A stretch of DNA of 64,000 nucleotides from Planctomycetota bacterium (GCA_027493625.1 JAOSKM010000001.1:1703489-1767488), one strand, 5' to 3'; shown: positions 8,947 through 20,053, counted from the first letter of the stretch. Notes: generated by a model from the sequence alone, not told the origin. Translations and numbers: made by a program.

Positions 8947-9339
8947 CTAGATCACCTCGTTCGCCAGGCTGACGATCTTCATGAACTTCTTGGCGCGCAG
9001 CTCACGGGCCACGGCGCCGAAAATGCGCGTGCCGACCGGGTTGCCGTCCTTGTCCACGATCACGGCGGCGTTGCGGTCGAACCGCACGTAGCTACCGTCC
9101 TCGCGGCGCACAGCACGACGCGTCCGCACGATCACGCAGCGCACGATGCGCTTCTTCTTGTCCTTCTTGGTGGTCTTCTTGAACAGCTCGCAGGTCGGGG
9201 TGGCGGACTTGATCACACCCACGATCACGTCGCCCACCGTCGCGTAGCGGCGGCCGCTGTTGCCCAGCACCTTCACGCACACCACGGTGCGCGCGCCGGT
9301 GTTGTCGGCCACATCCATGACTGTCTGTTCCTGGATCAT
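8947..9339 (-). CDS. rplN: 50S ribosomal protein L14 (uL14) with a short basic insertion
   Basis: L14 forms an intersubunit bridge. The 130-residue protein has [39 protein letters not shown] and [20 protein letters not shown]. It is about 8 residues longer than the usual 122. The extra falls around residues 50-65 where a Lys-rich stretch ([18 protein letters not shown]) replaces the short loop. It lies 2 bases upstream of rplX. Confidence 0.97.
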   Translation of the reverse strand: MIQEQTVMDVADNTGARTVVCVKVLGNSGRRYATVGDVIVGVIKSATPTCELFKKTTKKDKKKRIVRCVIVRTRRAVRREDGSYVRFDRNAAVIVDKDGNPVGTRIFGAVARELRAKKFMKIVSLANEVI

Positions 9340-9386
9340 CGTTCTGCTCTTCCGTCACGCCTCTGCGTGGACACTGCCTTCGTTCT

Positions 9387-9701
9387 CTAACCCTGCGCCG
9401 CCGCGGTTTCCGGCTCTTCGCGCAGGCCTTCGTGGGCGCGGCGCACCACGCGCACCAGGCGCCAGGACTTCAGCTTGCTGAGCGGGCGGGTGGCCATGAT
9501 CTCGACCAGGTCGCCCACGTGCGCCTCGTTGTTCTCGTCGTGCGCGTGCAGCTTCTTGCGGCGCTTCATGTAGCGGTGCGTCCGCGGGTGCTTCACCTGT
9601 CGCTCCCACAGCACGGTGATGGTCTTTTCCATCTTGTCGCTGGTCACCACGCCCTGCAGGCGGCGGCGCTGGTTGCGGTCGTTCTTCTTTTCTTCCGTCA
9701 T
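9387..9701 (-). CDS. rpsQ: 30S ribosomal protein S17 (uS17)
   Basis: S17 is a primary 16S rRNA-binding OB-fold protein. The 104-residue product has [20 protein letters not shown], the [20 protein letters not shown] segment and [21 protein letters not shown] short acidic C-terminal tail ([10 protein letters not shown]) extends beyond the usual ~85 residues. It lies between rpmC and rplN. Confidence 0.97.
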   Translation of the reverse strand: MTEEKKNDRNQRRRLQGVVTSDKMEKTITVLWERQVKHPRTHRYMKRRKKLHAHDENNEAHVGDLVEIMATRPLSKLKSWRLVRVVRRAHEGLREEPETAAAQG

Positions 9702-9741
9702 TGGTCTCTCCGGCCGCGGGCGTGCGCCCTCGGCTTACCCT

Positions 9742-10095
9742 CTACTTTTCAGCCAGCGCGCCCAGTTCGCGGATCGTGCGCTGCACCTGAGCCAGCCGGC
9801 GCTGCAGGTTGCGACGCGTGTTCTTCTGCCGGGCGTCGCCCTCGTGCGGCGCACCCAGCTTCTTGATCGCCTCGGACAGCTTCGTCTCCTCGGACTTGGC
9901 CCGCGCCAGGGTCTCGCGGCCCGACAGCACCGTCTTGATCCGGGCGATCTCGCGGCGGCGCTTCAGCATCTCGGCGCCGCGCTGCGGGGTCATCGCCTCG
10001 GTGGTGAAACGCGCCTTGAAGTTCTCCTGGGCAAGCTGGTTGACCCGGCCCACCAGTTCCTTCTCGGGCTGTCCTTTGATCGCGTCGAAACTCAT
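9742..10095 (-). CDS. rpmC: 50S ribosomal protein L29 (uL29) with a long C-terminal extension
   Basis: L29 sits at the peptide exit tunnel, next to the trigger-factor and SRP docking site. Residues 1-65 (from MSFDAIKGQPEKELVGRV to the EIARIKTVLSGRE region) match the usual two-helix L29. A further ~50 residues rich in Arg, Lys and Glu follow, giving 117 in total against 60-70 usual. ATG 10095 has a GGAG-like site (CACGGAGTGAAGAGC). It lies between rplP and rpsQ. Confidence 0.93.
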   Translation of the reverse strand: MSFDAIKGQPEKELVGRVNQLAQENFKARFTTEAMTPQRGAEMLKRRREIARIKTVLSGRETLARAKSEETKLSEAIKKLGAPHEGDARQKNTRRNLQRRLAQVQRTIRELGALAEK

Positions 10096-10133
10096 GCTCT
10101 TCACTCCGTGCGCCCCTTGGGGCGTGTATTTCC

Positions 10134-10556
10134 TTAGCCTACGCGGTGCTGGCGTTCCACCATGCGGCAGCGCACCGGCATCTTGTTGGCGGCCTTGGCC
10201 AGCGCCTCGCGGGCCAGCTCGATGTTCACGCCGCCGACCTCGAACATCACGACGCCGGGCTTCACCACGGCGCACCAGAACTCCGGCTCGCCCTTGCCGC
10301 TGCCCTGCCGGGTTTCGAGCGGCTTGGCCGAAACCGGCTTGTGCGGGAACACGCGGATCCAGTACTTGCCGGCCTTGCCCACCGCACGGCTGATCGCGAT
10401 ACGCGCAGCCTCGATCTGGCGGCCGGTGATCCAGCCCGGCTCCAGGGTCTGGAGGCCGGCGTCACCGAACGCCACGAAGTTGCCGCGGCTGGCCTGGCCC
10501 TTCACCACGCCGCGCATCACCTTGCGGTACTTGGTCCTGCTAGGAAGTAAGGCCAT
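10134..10556 (-). CDS. rplP: 50S ribosomal protein L16 (uL16)
   Basis: L16 organises the A-site of the peptidyl transferase centre. The 140-residue protein begins MALLPSRTKYRKVMRGVVKG and carries WITGRQIEAARIAISRAVGK and IRVFPHKPVSAKPLETRQGS, which are family hallmarks. It overlaps the end of rpsC by 17 bases, implying translational coupling. Confidence 0.98.
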   Translation of the reverse strand: MALLPSRTKYRKVMRGVVKGQASRGNFVAFGDAGLQTLEPGWITGRQIEAARIAISRAVGKAGKYWIRVFPHKPVSAKPLETRQGSGKGEPEFWCAVVKPGVVMFEVGGVNIELAREALAKAANKMPVRCRMVERQHRVG

Positions 10557-11205
10557 ATTTCGCCTCCTCCGTCTGCTTCATCAGGCCGCGGTTGATCCAG
10601 ACCTTGATACCGAGAATGCCGTACGTGGTCTTGGCTTCCGCGAAACCGTAGTCAATGTCAGCGTCCAGGGTGCTGAGGGGCACCGAGCCCCACACCTGCT
10701 TCTCGACGCGTCCCAGGTCCGCGCCGCCGAGACGGCCGGCGCACACCACCTTGCAGCCCAGCGCGCCGCCTCCGCGGATCAGCTCGAGCTCGCGCTTGAT
10801 GGCGCGGCGGAAGCTTCCGCGGCGCTCAAGCTGCTCGGCGATACGCTCGGCCGCGAGCTGTGCGTCCAGCTCGGGCTTCTGGACCTCCATCACCCGGATG
10901 TCCACCAGCTTGCCGTCGGTCAGCAGGCTGATTTCCTTCTCGAGGTCGCTGAGCCGGTTGGTCTTCTTGCCGATCAGCATGCCCGGCTTGGCCGTGAACA
11001 CGTAGACCGTGATCTTGTCGTCACCCTTGCGTTCAATCTCGACGCGCGGAATCGCGGCGAACTTGTAGACGCTCAGGATGTGCTTGCGGATCCTCGAGTC
11101 TTCCACCAGATAGGTGCCGAAAGCCTTCTTGTTCGCGTACCAGCGCGAACGCCAGGGCTTGGTGACGCCCACCCGGAATCCGTACGGCCTGATCTTCTGA
11201 CCCAT
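10540..11205 (-). CDS. rpsC: 30S ribosomal protein S3 (uS3)
   Basis: S3 lies at the mRNA entry channel and has helicase-related activity. The 221-residue protein starts MGQKIRPYGFRVGVTKPWRS, has the KH-domain segment VYVFTAKPGMLIGKK, and the C-terminal IKVWINRGLMKQTEEAKYG. It lies between rplV and rplP. Confidence 0.98.
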   Translation of the reverse strand: MGQKIRPYGFRVGVTKPWRSRWYANKKAFGTYLVEDSRIRKHILSVYKFAAIPRVEIERKGDDKITVYVFTAKPGMLIGKKTNRLSDLEKEISLLTDGKLVDIRVMEVQKPELDAQLAAERIAEQLERRGSFRRAIKRELELIRGGGALGCKVVCAGRLGGADLGRVEKQVWGSVPLSTLDADIDYGFAEAKTTYGILGIKVWINRGLMKQTEEAKYGLTS

Positions 11206-11242
11206 CGTTTCTCTCCGAGAGCCGAGCTTGCTCTCAACTTGC

Positions 11243-11902
11243 CTACTTCTTCTTGTCCGACTTCTTGGCGGACTTGGTTTCCGACTTCTTTTCTGCCTTC
11301 TTTTCTGTCTTCTTGGCGGGCTTCTTTTCGGACTTCTTCTCCGCCTTCTTTTCCGGCTTGGCTTCCGCCTTCCTGGCCGGCTTCTTTTCAGCCTTGGGCG
11401 CGGCTTCCGCCTTTGCTTCGGCCTGCTGCTCGACCGGGGCCTGCATGCGGCCGGTCTTGATCAGGCGCTGCTCGCGGCTCAGGCGCTGGCGAGGCTTGCG
11501 CCAGGCCGGCTTGCCCTTGGCCTTTTCCTCAAGGTACTCGGGCTCCGCCACCGTGACGTGTATGTGGCAGGTGTAGCGCGTGAAGGGGTTGGCCATGCCG
11601 CGCGAGCGCGGGCGCCAGCGCTTCATGCGCGGGCCCTCGTCAACGCGCGCTTCCGCCACCACCAGGCTGTCCGTCTCGATGTCGATGCCGTTGCGGTTGC
11701 CGTACTCTTCGGCGTTGGCGACGGCGGACTGGATCAGCTTGCGGATCGCCGGCGCCGCGCGACGGTTCACGAACTGCAGCAGCACCATCGCCTCATCGGC
11801 GCCGCGGCCTCGCACCGCGTCCATCACGAGTCGCGCTTTACGCGCGCTCATGCGCAGGTTGCGGGCGGTGGCACTGAACTCTCGCTTCATTCCCTCGGCC
11901 AT
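11243..11902 (-). CDS. rplV: 50S ribosomal protein L22 (uL22) with a long Lys/Ala/Glu tail
   Basis: L22 lines the exit tunnel. Residues 1-120 hold the family core (FSATARNLRMSARKARLVMD, then the end PRSRGMANPFTRYTCHIHV). About 100 further residues form a low-complexity tail of Lys, Ala, Glu and Ser (for example AEKKPARKAEAKPEKKAEKK), giving 219 against ~110 usual. A tail this basic could bind rRNA outside the core. It lies between rpsS and rpsC. Confidence 0.95.
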   Translation of the reverse strand: MAEGMKREFSATARNLRMSARKARLVMDAVRGRGADEAMVLLQFVNRRAAPAIRKLIQSAVANAEEYGNRNGIDIETDSLVVAEARVDEGPRMKRWRPRSRGMANPFTRYTCHIHVTVAEPEYLEEKAKGKPAWRKPRQRLSREQRLIKTGRMQAPVEQQAEAKAEAAPKAEKKPARKAEAKPEKKAEKKSEKKPAKKTEKKAEKKSETKSAKKSDKKK

Positions 11903-11938
11903 GACAGCCGTCTCCTTCTCTCTGCGTCTGCCGCGGCC

Positions 11939-12208
11939 TTAGGCCTTGCGGTGACCGGTGTGGCCCTTGTAGTTGCGGGTCGGGCTGAACTCGCCCAGCT
12001 TGTGCCCCACCATGTCCTCGGTGACGAACACCCGCAGGTGCTGCTTCCCGTTGTGAACCAGGAACGTCAGGTTCACGAACTCGGGAATGATGGTGCTGGC
12101 GCGCGACCAGGTCTTGATCGCCTCGCGGCCACCCTGTTCCTTGACGCGAAGCACCTTGTTCATCAACTTCGGGTCGACAAACGGTCCCTTCTTTAGCGAA
12201 CGGGGCAT
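11939..12208 (-). CDS. rpsS: 30S ribosomal protein S19 (uS19)
   Basis: S19 is in the small-subunit head next to S13. The 89-residue protein starts [20 protein letters not shown], has [20 protein letters not shown] and ends [12 protein letters not shown], all standard. It lies 8 bases after rplB and 36 before rplV. Confidence 0.98.
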   Translation of the reverse strand: MPRSLKKGPFVDPKLMNKVLRVKEQGGREAIKTWSRASTIIPEFVNLTFLVHNGKQHLRVFVTEDMVGHKLGEFSPTRNYKGHTGHRKA

Positions 12209-12216
12209 CCCTTCTC

Positions 12217-13068
12217 CTACTTCTTCGCCTGGCTCTTCCGGCGGCGCTGCCGGATAATCATCTTGTTCGACGGGTTCTTCGGACGCCGCGTCTTCGGGCC
12301 CTTGGACAGGTTGCCGTGCGCGTCCACCGGCTGGCGACCGCCGCCGGTGCGGTCGTTACCGCCGCCGTGCGGGTGGTCCACCGGGTTCTTGCTGGTACCG
12401 CGGTTCTTCGGCTTGCGTCCCAGCCAGCGGTTACGCCCCGCCTTGCCGATCGAAATGTTCATGTGGTCCAGGTTGCCGACCTGCCCGATGGTGGCGCGGC
12501 AGGTCTTGTGCACGCGGCGGATTTCGCCGCTGGGCATCTGCACCGCCATCCAGGTGTCGTCCACGCGACCGGAAAGCACGCACTGCGCGCCGGCGCCGCG
12601 GGCGATCTGGCCGCCCTTGCCGGGCTGCAGCTCCACGTTGTGGATCGCCAGACCCTGCGGAATCTTGTCCAGCGGCAGGCAGTTGCCCACGCGCGGCTCG
12701 GCGTCCGGGCCGCTGCTCACCACGTCGCCGGCCTTCAGGCCGTGCGGCGCCAGGATGTAATCCTTGTGCCCGTTGGCGTACCAGATCTGGGCCACGAAGC
12801 AGCTGCGGTTCGGGTCGTACTCGATGGCCTTGACTGTCGCCGGCACGCCGTCAAAGCGCGCGCGCTTGAAGTCGATCTCGCGGTAGCGCCGCTTGTGGCC
12901 GCCGCCGCGGTAAAAGGCGGTGATACGACCGCGGTTGTTGCGCCCGCCGGTGCCGCGCTTGCCCTTGGTTTTGCCCTTCAGGGGCTCGACCTTGTCGAGC
13001 TCGCTGTAGTCGACGATGCGCGTGTGGCGCAGCGACGGGGTGCGGGGTTGGAAACTCTTGATCGGCAT
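12217..13068 (-). CDS. rplB: 50S ribosomal protein L2 (uL2)
   Basis: L2 is essential for subunit joining and lies close to the peptidyl transferase centre. The 283-residue protein starts [20 protein letters not shown] and carries the catalytic-loop signature [20 protein letters not shown] near residue 225. ATG 13068 is chosen because the 18 upstream in-frame residues lack similarity. It lies between rplW and rpsS in the S10 operon. Confidence 0.98.
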   Translation of the reverse strand: MPIKSFQPRTPSLRHTRIVDYSELDKVEPLKGKTKGKRGTGGRNNRGRITAFYRGGGHKRRYREIDFKRARFDGVPATVKAIEYDPNRSCFVAQIWYANGHKDYILAPHGLKAGDVVSSGPDAEPRVGNCLPLDKIPQGLAIHNVELQPGKGGQIARGAGAQCVLSGRVDDTWMAVQMPSGEIRRVHKTCRATIGQVGNLDHMNISIGKAGRNRWLGRKPKNRGTSKNPVDHPHGGGNDRTGGGRQPVDAHGNLSKGPKTRRPKNPSNKMIIRQRRRKSQAKK

Positions 13069-13153
13069 TTCTCTCTGACCTTTTTCTGCCGGTTTATCGC
13101 CCCGGCTCGGGCATGGTTCCATTGGCTGAGGCGTTCACTACGCCCCGGCATGA

Positions 13154-13444
13154 TCAGGTGATCTCGATGCTTTCGCCCTTCTCGAGGGTCACCAGCGCCT
13201 TCTTCCAGTCCGACTCGTTGAAGTAGCCGTAACGGTTGCGACGGTTGCGGCGCCCCTTCATGCGGATCGTGCGCACCGCCTTGACCTTCACCTTGAACAC
13301 GTCCCGCACCGCCTGCGCGATCTGCAGCTTGTTGGCGTTCAGGTCGACCTCGAAGGCGTACACGCCTTCCTGCATCTGCACGCTGCTCTTTTCCGTGATC
13401 AGCGGGCGTTTCAGGACTTCGAACTGCTGGGTCTGTACCGGCAT
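13154..13444 (-). CDS. rplW: 50S ribosomal protein L23 (uL23)
   Basis: L23 is the main docking site for trigger factor and SRP at the exit tunnel. The 96-residue protein has VLKRPLITEKSSVQMQEGVY and the basic loop TIRMKGRRNRRNRYGYFNES. It begins 2 bases after the rplD stop. Trigger factor itself is at 51599-52873. Confidence 0.97.
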   Translation of the reverse strand: MPVQTQQFEVLKRPLITEKSSVQMQEGVYAFEVDLNANKLQIAQAVRDVFKVKVKAVRTIRMKGRRNRRNRYGYFNESDWKKALVTLEKGESIEIT

Positions 13445-13446
13445 CT

Positions 13447-14094
13447 CTAGCTCTCCTTGCCCGCGCTCACGCCGCCCTTGAGGGCGTCGAAAGCTTCGCG
13501 TGTCAGCAGCAGGCGGCGCTGCCTGGCGACCTCGTAGGCGTTCAGCTGCGCCACCGGGCGCACCAGCGAACGCGGAACGTTGCGCGCCGACAGGTAAAAA
13601 TTGCGGTCTTCCTTCGCCAGGCCAAGCAGCAGCGAGCCGTGGTCAAGCCCGGCCGTGCGCAGCATCCTGGTCAGGCGGGCGGTCTTCGGCTTGTCGAAGC
13701 TGAGACCGTCCACCACCGCCACGTCGCCGGCACGGAACTTGGCCAGCAGCGCGCTTTCCAGCGCAAGCTTCTTCATCTTGGCCGGGATGCGCACACGGTA
13801 GCTGCGCGGGTGCGGACCGTGGGCCACGCTGCCCTTCACGCGGTGCGGGGCGTGCTTCTGGCCCGTGCGCGCGCGACCGGTGCCCTTCTGGCGCCAGGGC
13901 TTCTTGTTGGAGCCAGCGACGTCGGAAAGGTTCTTGCTGTTGGCGTTGCCCTGGCGGCGGTTCGCCTCGTAGGCGATCACCACTTCGCGCAGGGTGCGGC
14001 TCTTGACCTTGTCGCCGAACACGGACTCGTCGAAGGAGATCTTCTCCTTGGCCTTGCCCTCAGCGTCATATACCTGGACTTCGATCATCTTCAT
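13447..14094 (-). CDS. rplD: 50S ribosomal protein L4 (uL4)
   Basis: L4 lines the exit tunnel and in Escherichia coli autoregulates the S10 operon. The 215-residue protein has the rRNA-binding loop KPWRQKGTGRARTGQKHAPH near residue 65 and HGPHPRSYRVRIPAKMKKLA. It lies between rplC and rplW with the usual order. Confidence 0.98.
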   Translation of the reverse strand: MKMIEVQVYDAEGKAKEKISFDESVFGDKVKSRTLREVVIAYEANRRQGNANSKNLSDVAGSNKKPWRQKGTGRARTGQKHAPHRVKGSVAHGPHPRSYRVRIPAKMKKLALESALLAKFRAGDVAVVDGLSFDKPKTARLTRMLRTAGLDHGSLLLGLAKEDRNFYLSARNVPRSLVRPVAQLNAYEVARQRRLLLTREAFDALKGGVSAGKES

Positions 14095-14132
14095 TTCCCG
14101 TCAGCAGCGACCGGCTCGGCCGCGTCAGGTCT

Positions 14133-14813
14133 TTACTGTCCCTTGCCCTTGCGCAGCGCGCGGTCTTCCTTCTTGGCGCGCTTGGCCTTGGCCTTGCGCA
14201 CGGTGACTTCCGCACCGTTGAAGCCGGGCACCGCGCCGTTGAGGTACAGCAGGTTGCGCTCGGCGTCGACGCGCGCAACCATCAGGTTCCGCACGGTCAC
14301 CGTCTCGTTGCCGTAGTGGCCGGGCATGCGCTTGCCCTTCAGCACGTGCGCGATGTTGGTGTTCGTGCCCGTCGAGCCCGGCTCGCGGGTGTTCTTGGTA
14401 CCGTGGCCGCGGGGACCGCTGTTGAAGCCGTGGCGCTTGATGCCGCCCTGGTAACCGCGTCCCTTGGTGCGCCCGGTGACGTCGACGAACTCGCCTTCCT
14501 GGAACACGTCGCCGACCTTGACCACGTCGCCGGCCTTGAGTGCGGCGGCCTCGTCAAGGCGCACTTCGCGCAGGGTGCGGCGAGGCTCGGCGCCGGCTTT
14601 CTTCCAGTGGCCCTTGAGCGGCTTGCTGACGCGGTTCAGCTTGATGTCGCCGAAACCGAGCTGCACGGCGTGGTAGCCGTCGTTTTCGACGTCCTTGACC
14701 TGGGCGACCGTGCAGGGGCCGACTTCAAGGATGGTCACGGGCACAACCGTGCCGTCATCCTTGAAGATCTGGCTCATCTCCCGCTTCTTGCCCAGCAGCA
14801 TTTTGACTGACAT
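14133..14813 (-). CDS. rplC: 50S ribosomal protein L3 (uL3)
   Basis: L3 is an early assembly protein close to the peptidyl transferase centre. The 226-residue protein starts MSVKMLLGKKREMSQIFKDD and has the signature RTKGRGYQGGIKRHGFNSGP and MPGHYGNETVTVRNL. A basic tail ends the protein. It lies 107 bases downstream of rpsJ. Confidence 0.98.
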   Translation of the reverse strand: MSVKMLLGKKREMSQIFKDDGTVVPVTILEVGPCTVAQVKDVENDGYHAVQLGFGDIKLNRVSKPLKGHWKKAGAEPRRTLREVRLDEAAALKAGDVVKVGDVFQEGEFVDVTGRTKGRGYQGGIKRHGFNSGPRGHGTKNTREPGSTGTNTNIAHVLKGKRMPGHYGNETVTVRNLMVARVDAERNLLYLNGAVPGFNGAEVTVRKAKAKRAKKEDRALRKGKGQ

Positions 14814-14920
14814 CGTTCTTCCTTTATCTACCGACTTGGTCCGGCCAGAGGTCGGCGCAGCATCCCGCTGCCTTCACCGTTTTCATCCGCGCGCTTTCGC
14901 TTGCGGCCTGATCACCTGCA

Positions 14921-15241
14921 TCAGGTGTTGATGCGCACTTCTACGCCGGCCGGCAGGTTCAGAGTCTGCAGGGCATCCACCGTGCGAGAACTGGGCTGAC
15001 CGATGTAGATCAGCCGCTTGTGCGTGCGGATCTCGAACTGCTCCCGGCTCTTTTTGTCGATGTGCGGGCTGCGCAGCACGGTGTAGCGCTCCACCCGCGT
15101 CGGCAGCGGGATGGGGCCCGAAACGCGGGCGCCGCTGTCCCTTGCCGAGTCACAGATCTGGCGTGCCGACTGATCCAGCAGCTCGTGATCGTAGCCTTCA
15201 AGGCGAATCTTGATCTGCACGTTGCCTGATTCCTTCGCCAT
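14921..15241 (-). CDS. rpsJ: 30S ribosomal protein S10 (uS10)
   Basis: S10 is in the small-subunit head and also joins the NusB antitermination complex. The 106-residue protein has [40 protein letters not shown] and [20 protein letters not shown]. It is the first S10-operon gene, 112 bases after fusA. No promoter stands out in that gap, so it may be read through from fusA. Confidence 0.98.
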   Translation of the reverse strand: MAKESGNVQIKIRLEGYDHELLDQSARQICDSARDSGARVSGPIPLPTRVERYTVLRSPHIDKKSREQFEIRTHKRLIYIGQPSSRTVDALQTLNLPAGVEVRINT

Positions 15242-15353
15242 AACCCACCAACTTCCAAAGACTTACACCTGAACTTCAGAGCCTGTTCGAAAAAGGGCGA
15301 GAAGGGTATCGCTGCCCGGCCTTTCCGTCAAGCCATCGTTTTCGCAAATCCGA

Positions 15354-17498
<2,145 letters not shown>

Positions 17499-17529
17499 TT
17501 GCTTCTCCGGTTGTCCTGTCTCGTCCGTC

Positions 17530-17574
17530 AAAAAAACATTGGGCCGGCAGCCCGCCTAAACCGGGCGCCGGCCC
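17530..17574 (-). terminator. Intrinsic terminator (possible attenuator) in front of fusA
   Basis: On the minus strand a strong stem forms between GGGCCGGC and GCCGGCCC (17567-17574 with 17541-17548), continued inside by CGGGC...GCCCG-type pairing. It is followed by AATG and seven T residues (17536-17530). It ends about 31 bases before the fusA GTG, so it would cut off fusA unless opened. Its 5-prime arm contains GGCGCCC (17563-17569), which can pair instead with the upstream GGGCGCC at 17597-17603. That gives an alternative hairpin enclosing the perfect AAACGGAA/TTCCGTTT stem (17575-17592). Confidence 0.75.
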
Positions 17575-17733
17575 AAACGGAAGTTTCCGTTTGCCTGGCG
17601 CCCGAAACTTACCCGACACCGCAGGCAGTTTTTCAGGCCCCGTCCCGGGAACTACACCCGGGACCTGTATGCGGGCCGCTTTCACGGCCTTTGTACTGCT
17701 ACTCCGCCGGCTTCCGCCGGAAGCGGGGCGGGA
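17575..17733 (-). promoter_or_regulatory. Structured fusA leader RNA region
   Basis: The rpsG-fusA spacer has no gene but several self-complementary stretches. Reading the minus strand from the promoter these are GGCCG/CGGCC, GTCCCGGG/CCCGGGAC (17642-17664), AAACGGAA/TTCCGTTT (17575-17592) and then the terminator. The spacing suggests a leader of roughly 200 bases before fusA. The ligand or factor, if any, is unknown; ribosomal-protein or translation-state sensing is a guess. Confidence 0.5.
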
Positions 17734-17761
17734 AGTGTATGGTTTTCGCCCCCAAAGTCAA
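17734..17761 (-). promoter_or_regulatory. Sigma-70-type promoter for fusA
   Basis: On the minus strand TTGACT (17756-17761) and TACACT (17734-17739) are separated by exactly 16 bases. It lies just before the rpsG stop codon, so transcription would begin immediately after rpsG and run through the fusA leader. Confidence 0.55.
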
Positions 17762-17772
17762 CGGGGCGGGTG

Positions 17773-18246
17773 CTACCAGGCGAAGTGGCTGAAGGCCTTG
17801 TTGGCCTCGGCCATGCGGTGCGTTTCTTCACGCTTCTTGACCGCGGCGCCCTCGCGCTTGAACGCGTCGCCCAGCTCCTCGGCGAGGCACTGGTACATGG
17901 GCTTGCCCTTGCGCGAGCGCGCGGCGCTGATCAGCCAGCGGAAGGCCAGGGCCTGCTGGCGCTTGGCGCCGACCGGCTTGGGCACCTGGTAGGTGGCGCC
18001 GCCGACGCGCTTGCTGCGCACCTCGACCATGGGGCGGATGTTGTTCACCGCCTCGTTGAAGATTTCCAGCGGCTCCTTCTCGGGGATGCGCTGCTTCAGC
18101 ACATCCAGCGCGTCGTACACGATGCGCTGGGCCGTGGTGCGCTTGCCGCGCTCCATGATCGAGTTGATGAACTTGGTCAGCAACTTGCTGTTGTAGACCG
18201 GGTCCGCCTGCAGGAATCGTTCAGTTGACTTGTAGTTACGGGGCAT
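17773..18246 (-). CDS. rpsG: 30S ribosomal protein S7 (uS7)
   Basis: S7 nucleates assembly of the small-subunit head and can repress the str operon. The 157-residue protein has DPVYNSKLLTKFINSIMERG and GGATYQVPKPVGAKRQQALA, the S7 signatures. It is separated from rpsL by a terminator and a new promoter, and from fusA by a second promoter and a terminator, so the str genes appear to be individually controlled here. Confidence 0.98.
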   Translation of the reverse strand: MPRNYKSTERFLQADPVYNSKLLTKFINSIMERGKRTTAQRIVYDALDVLKQRIPEKEPLEIFNEAVNNIRPMVEVRSKRVGGATYQVPKPVGAKRQQALAFRWLISAARSRKGKPMYQCLAEELGDAFKREGAAVKKREETHRMAEANKAFSHFAW

Positions 18247-18291
18247 ACGTTCTCTTGCTCCGAAACGCCTCTGTTTGCGTAAGGGGCGCGA

Positions 18292-18319
18292 ATCGTAGCA
18301 GTGGACTTAAGAGCGTCAA
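18292..18319 (-). promoter_or_regulatory. Sigma-70-type promoter for rpsG
   Basis: Minus strand TTGACG (18314-18319), 16 bases, then TACGAT (18292-18297), with TGC directly in front of the -10 element. Transcription would begin about 40 bases before the rpsG start. The rest of the 18247-18535 spacer holds the rpsL terminator and no gene. Confidence 0.6.
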
Positions 18320-18485
18320 GCAGGGGGAAAACAAGAATGTTCCAACTTTCTTTCGTCTTCAAAAGCCGTATTTCCGGGCCTTGACAGCCACACGTGAGCG
18401 CGGCCGGCCGTGTCAGCGAAAATTGCAGAACCGCCGGGACGTCATTGGTTGCATATCAAACATTTCACCAAGCGGCCGCACGCGG

Positions 18486-18520
18486 AAAAAACACACGCGC
18501 CCCGCGGGTGCGGGGCGCGT
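18486..18520 (-). terminator. Intrinsic terminator after rpsL
   Basis: A perfect 11-bp stem ACGCGCCCCGC / GCGGGGCGCGT (18495-18520) with a 4-base loop is followed on the minus strand by GTG and six T residues (18491-18486). It lies 16 bases past the rpsL stop and should end the rpoB-rpoC-lipoprotein-rpsL transcript. Confidence 0.85.
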
Positions 18521-18535
18521 GCGATTCACATTCAG

Positions 18536-18907
18536 CTACTTGCCGCGCTTCGCGCCGTACTTGCTGCGACTCTGCTTGCGTCCGTCCACGCCCTGCGTGT
18601 CCAGCGCGCCGCGCACGATGTGGTAGCGCACGCCCGGCAGGTCGCGCACGCGGCCGCCGCGCACCAGCACGATGTTGTGCTCCTGCAGGTTGTGGCCCTC
18701 GCCCGGGATGTAGGCGGTCACTTCCTTCTGGTTGGAAAGGCGCACGCGCGCGATCTTGCGCAGCGCCGAGTTCGGCTTTTTGGGGGTGGTGGTGCGCACC
18801 TGCAGGCACACGCCGCGCTTGAACTGGTTGGCGTCAAGGCCCGGGCACTTGCTCTTCTTCTGGACTCGCTTGCGACCCTTGCGGGAAAGCTGGTTCAACG
18901 TCGGCAT
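18536..18907 (-). CDS. rpsL: 30S ribosomal protein S12 (uS12)
   Basis: S12 lies at the decoding centre and is the classic streptomycin-resistance site. The 123-residue protein begins [20 protein letters not shown] and has the family loops [19 protein letters not shown] and [18 protein letters not shown] 18907 is chosen over an upstream in-frame start that adds nine non-conserved residues. The Lys of PKKPNSA (streptomycin-sensitive type) is present. Confidence 0.98.
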   Translation of the reverse strand: MPTLNQLSRKGRKRVQKKSKCPGLDANQFKRGVCLQVRTTTPKKPNSALRKIARVRLSNQKEVTAYIPGEGHNLQEHNIVLVRGGRVRDLPGVRYHIVRGALDTQGVDGRKQSRSKYGAKRGK

Positions 18908-18953
18908 ATAGTTCGTTTCCTGCGTTCTAAACAACCTTCAAAGGGCGAGAAGT

Positions 18954-20053
18954 CTACTTTTTCCCCGCCGGATTCAAGAGCCCGGACGCCAGTTTTTCTT
19001 CCAGCCCGCTCCACTCAGCCCGCTGCTCCTCGGGCAGACCGTGAATCGCCGCCAGCGCCAGCCGCCGCGCCTCGGGGCCGCGAGCGCTGCTGCCGTCAAG
19101 GGCTTCCGCCGCGAATGCGTACTGCGCCAGCAGCGTAACGTAGTCCTCAGGATACAGGCCCGTATCCTCCAGCGCCGGCAGCCGCCCCTCGTCGTAGTCG
19201 CGCAGACGGTTCCCCCACCGCACGCACAACTCGTGGTTTTCGCGGCCGTACCAGGAGTCGACGGCCAGGGCGATCACCACGTTGCGCCAGCCCAGGTCGT
19301 TCATGCGATACGCGGCCTCGTAAGCGGTTTTGAAGGCGGGCTCCGGGTCGCCGCCGGTGTGCAGCTCGATGCGTGCGAGATCAAGGCAGGTCTGCACCAG
19401 CAGGCGGTCGTCGTCGAGGCGCCCGACGTCGCGCTCGGCGCGTCTCGCAAAGCTTCGCGCCGCGGCGGGGTCGTCGGCATCCAGGAACTGGAAGGCCAGG
19501 TCGCGGGCGACCTCGACGGCCCGCGCGTGGGCCTCGATGCCGGCCAGCGCGCGCAGCGCCTCGTCGCCGGCGCGCGCGGCCCCCACCTTGTCGCCGTCGC
19601 CCAGCAGCAGCACCACGCGGGCGAGCCGCGCGTCGGCCAGCAGGCGTCCGTCGTCGCCGGCATCCAGCGCATCCAGCAGCTCCCGGGCCTTGGCGGGGTC
19701 GCGCCCTTCGCCCCCGCGCGCCCAGATGGTTGCCCTTACAACCTTGAGGTAGCCGAGTTCGCGGGCGTGCCCGGCGGAAAGCATGCCTTCCGCCGTTTCC
19801 ACCGAGGTCGCGGCCAGTGCGCGCTTTCCGTCGCGCTCGAACGCCCGGGCCTGCTCGAGCTTGAAGGCCACGGCCTGCAGGTCGTAATCGCTTTCCGCGC
19901 TGCGGTCGGTCAGCGGAGGCGGGGCCGCGCCTTCGTCAGCCTGCGGGGTGGAAGCGCAGGCCGCGAGCAGCAGGCAGAGCAGCAGGACGAACGGCAAACG
20001 GAGCCCGCGATGTGCGGGCTCCGTTGCCGGGTCATGGATGATGCGGGTCTTCA

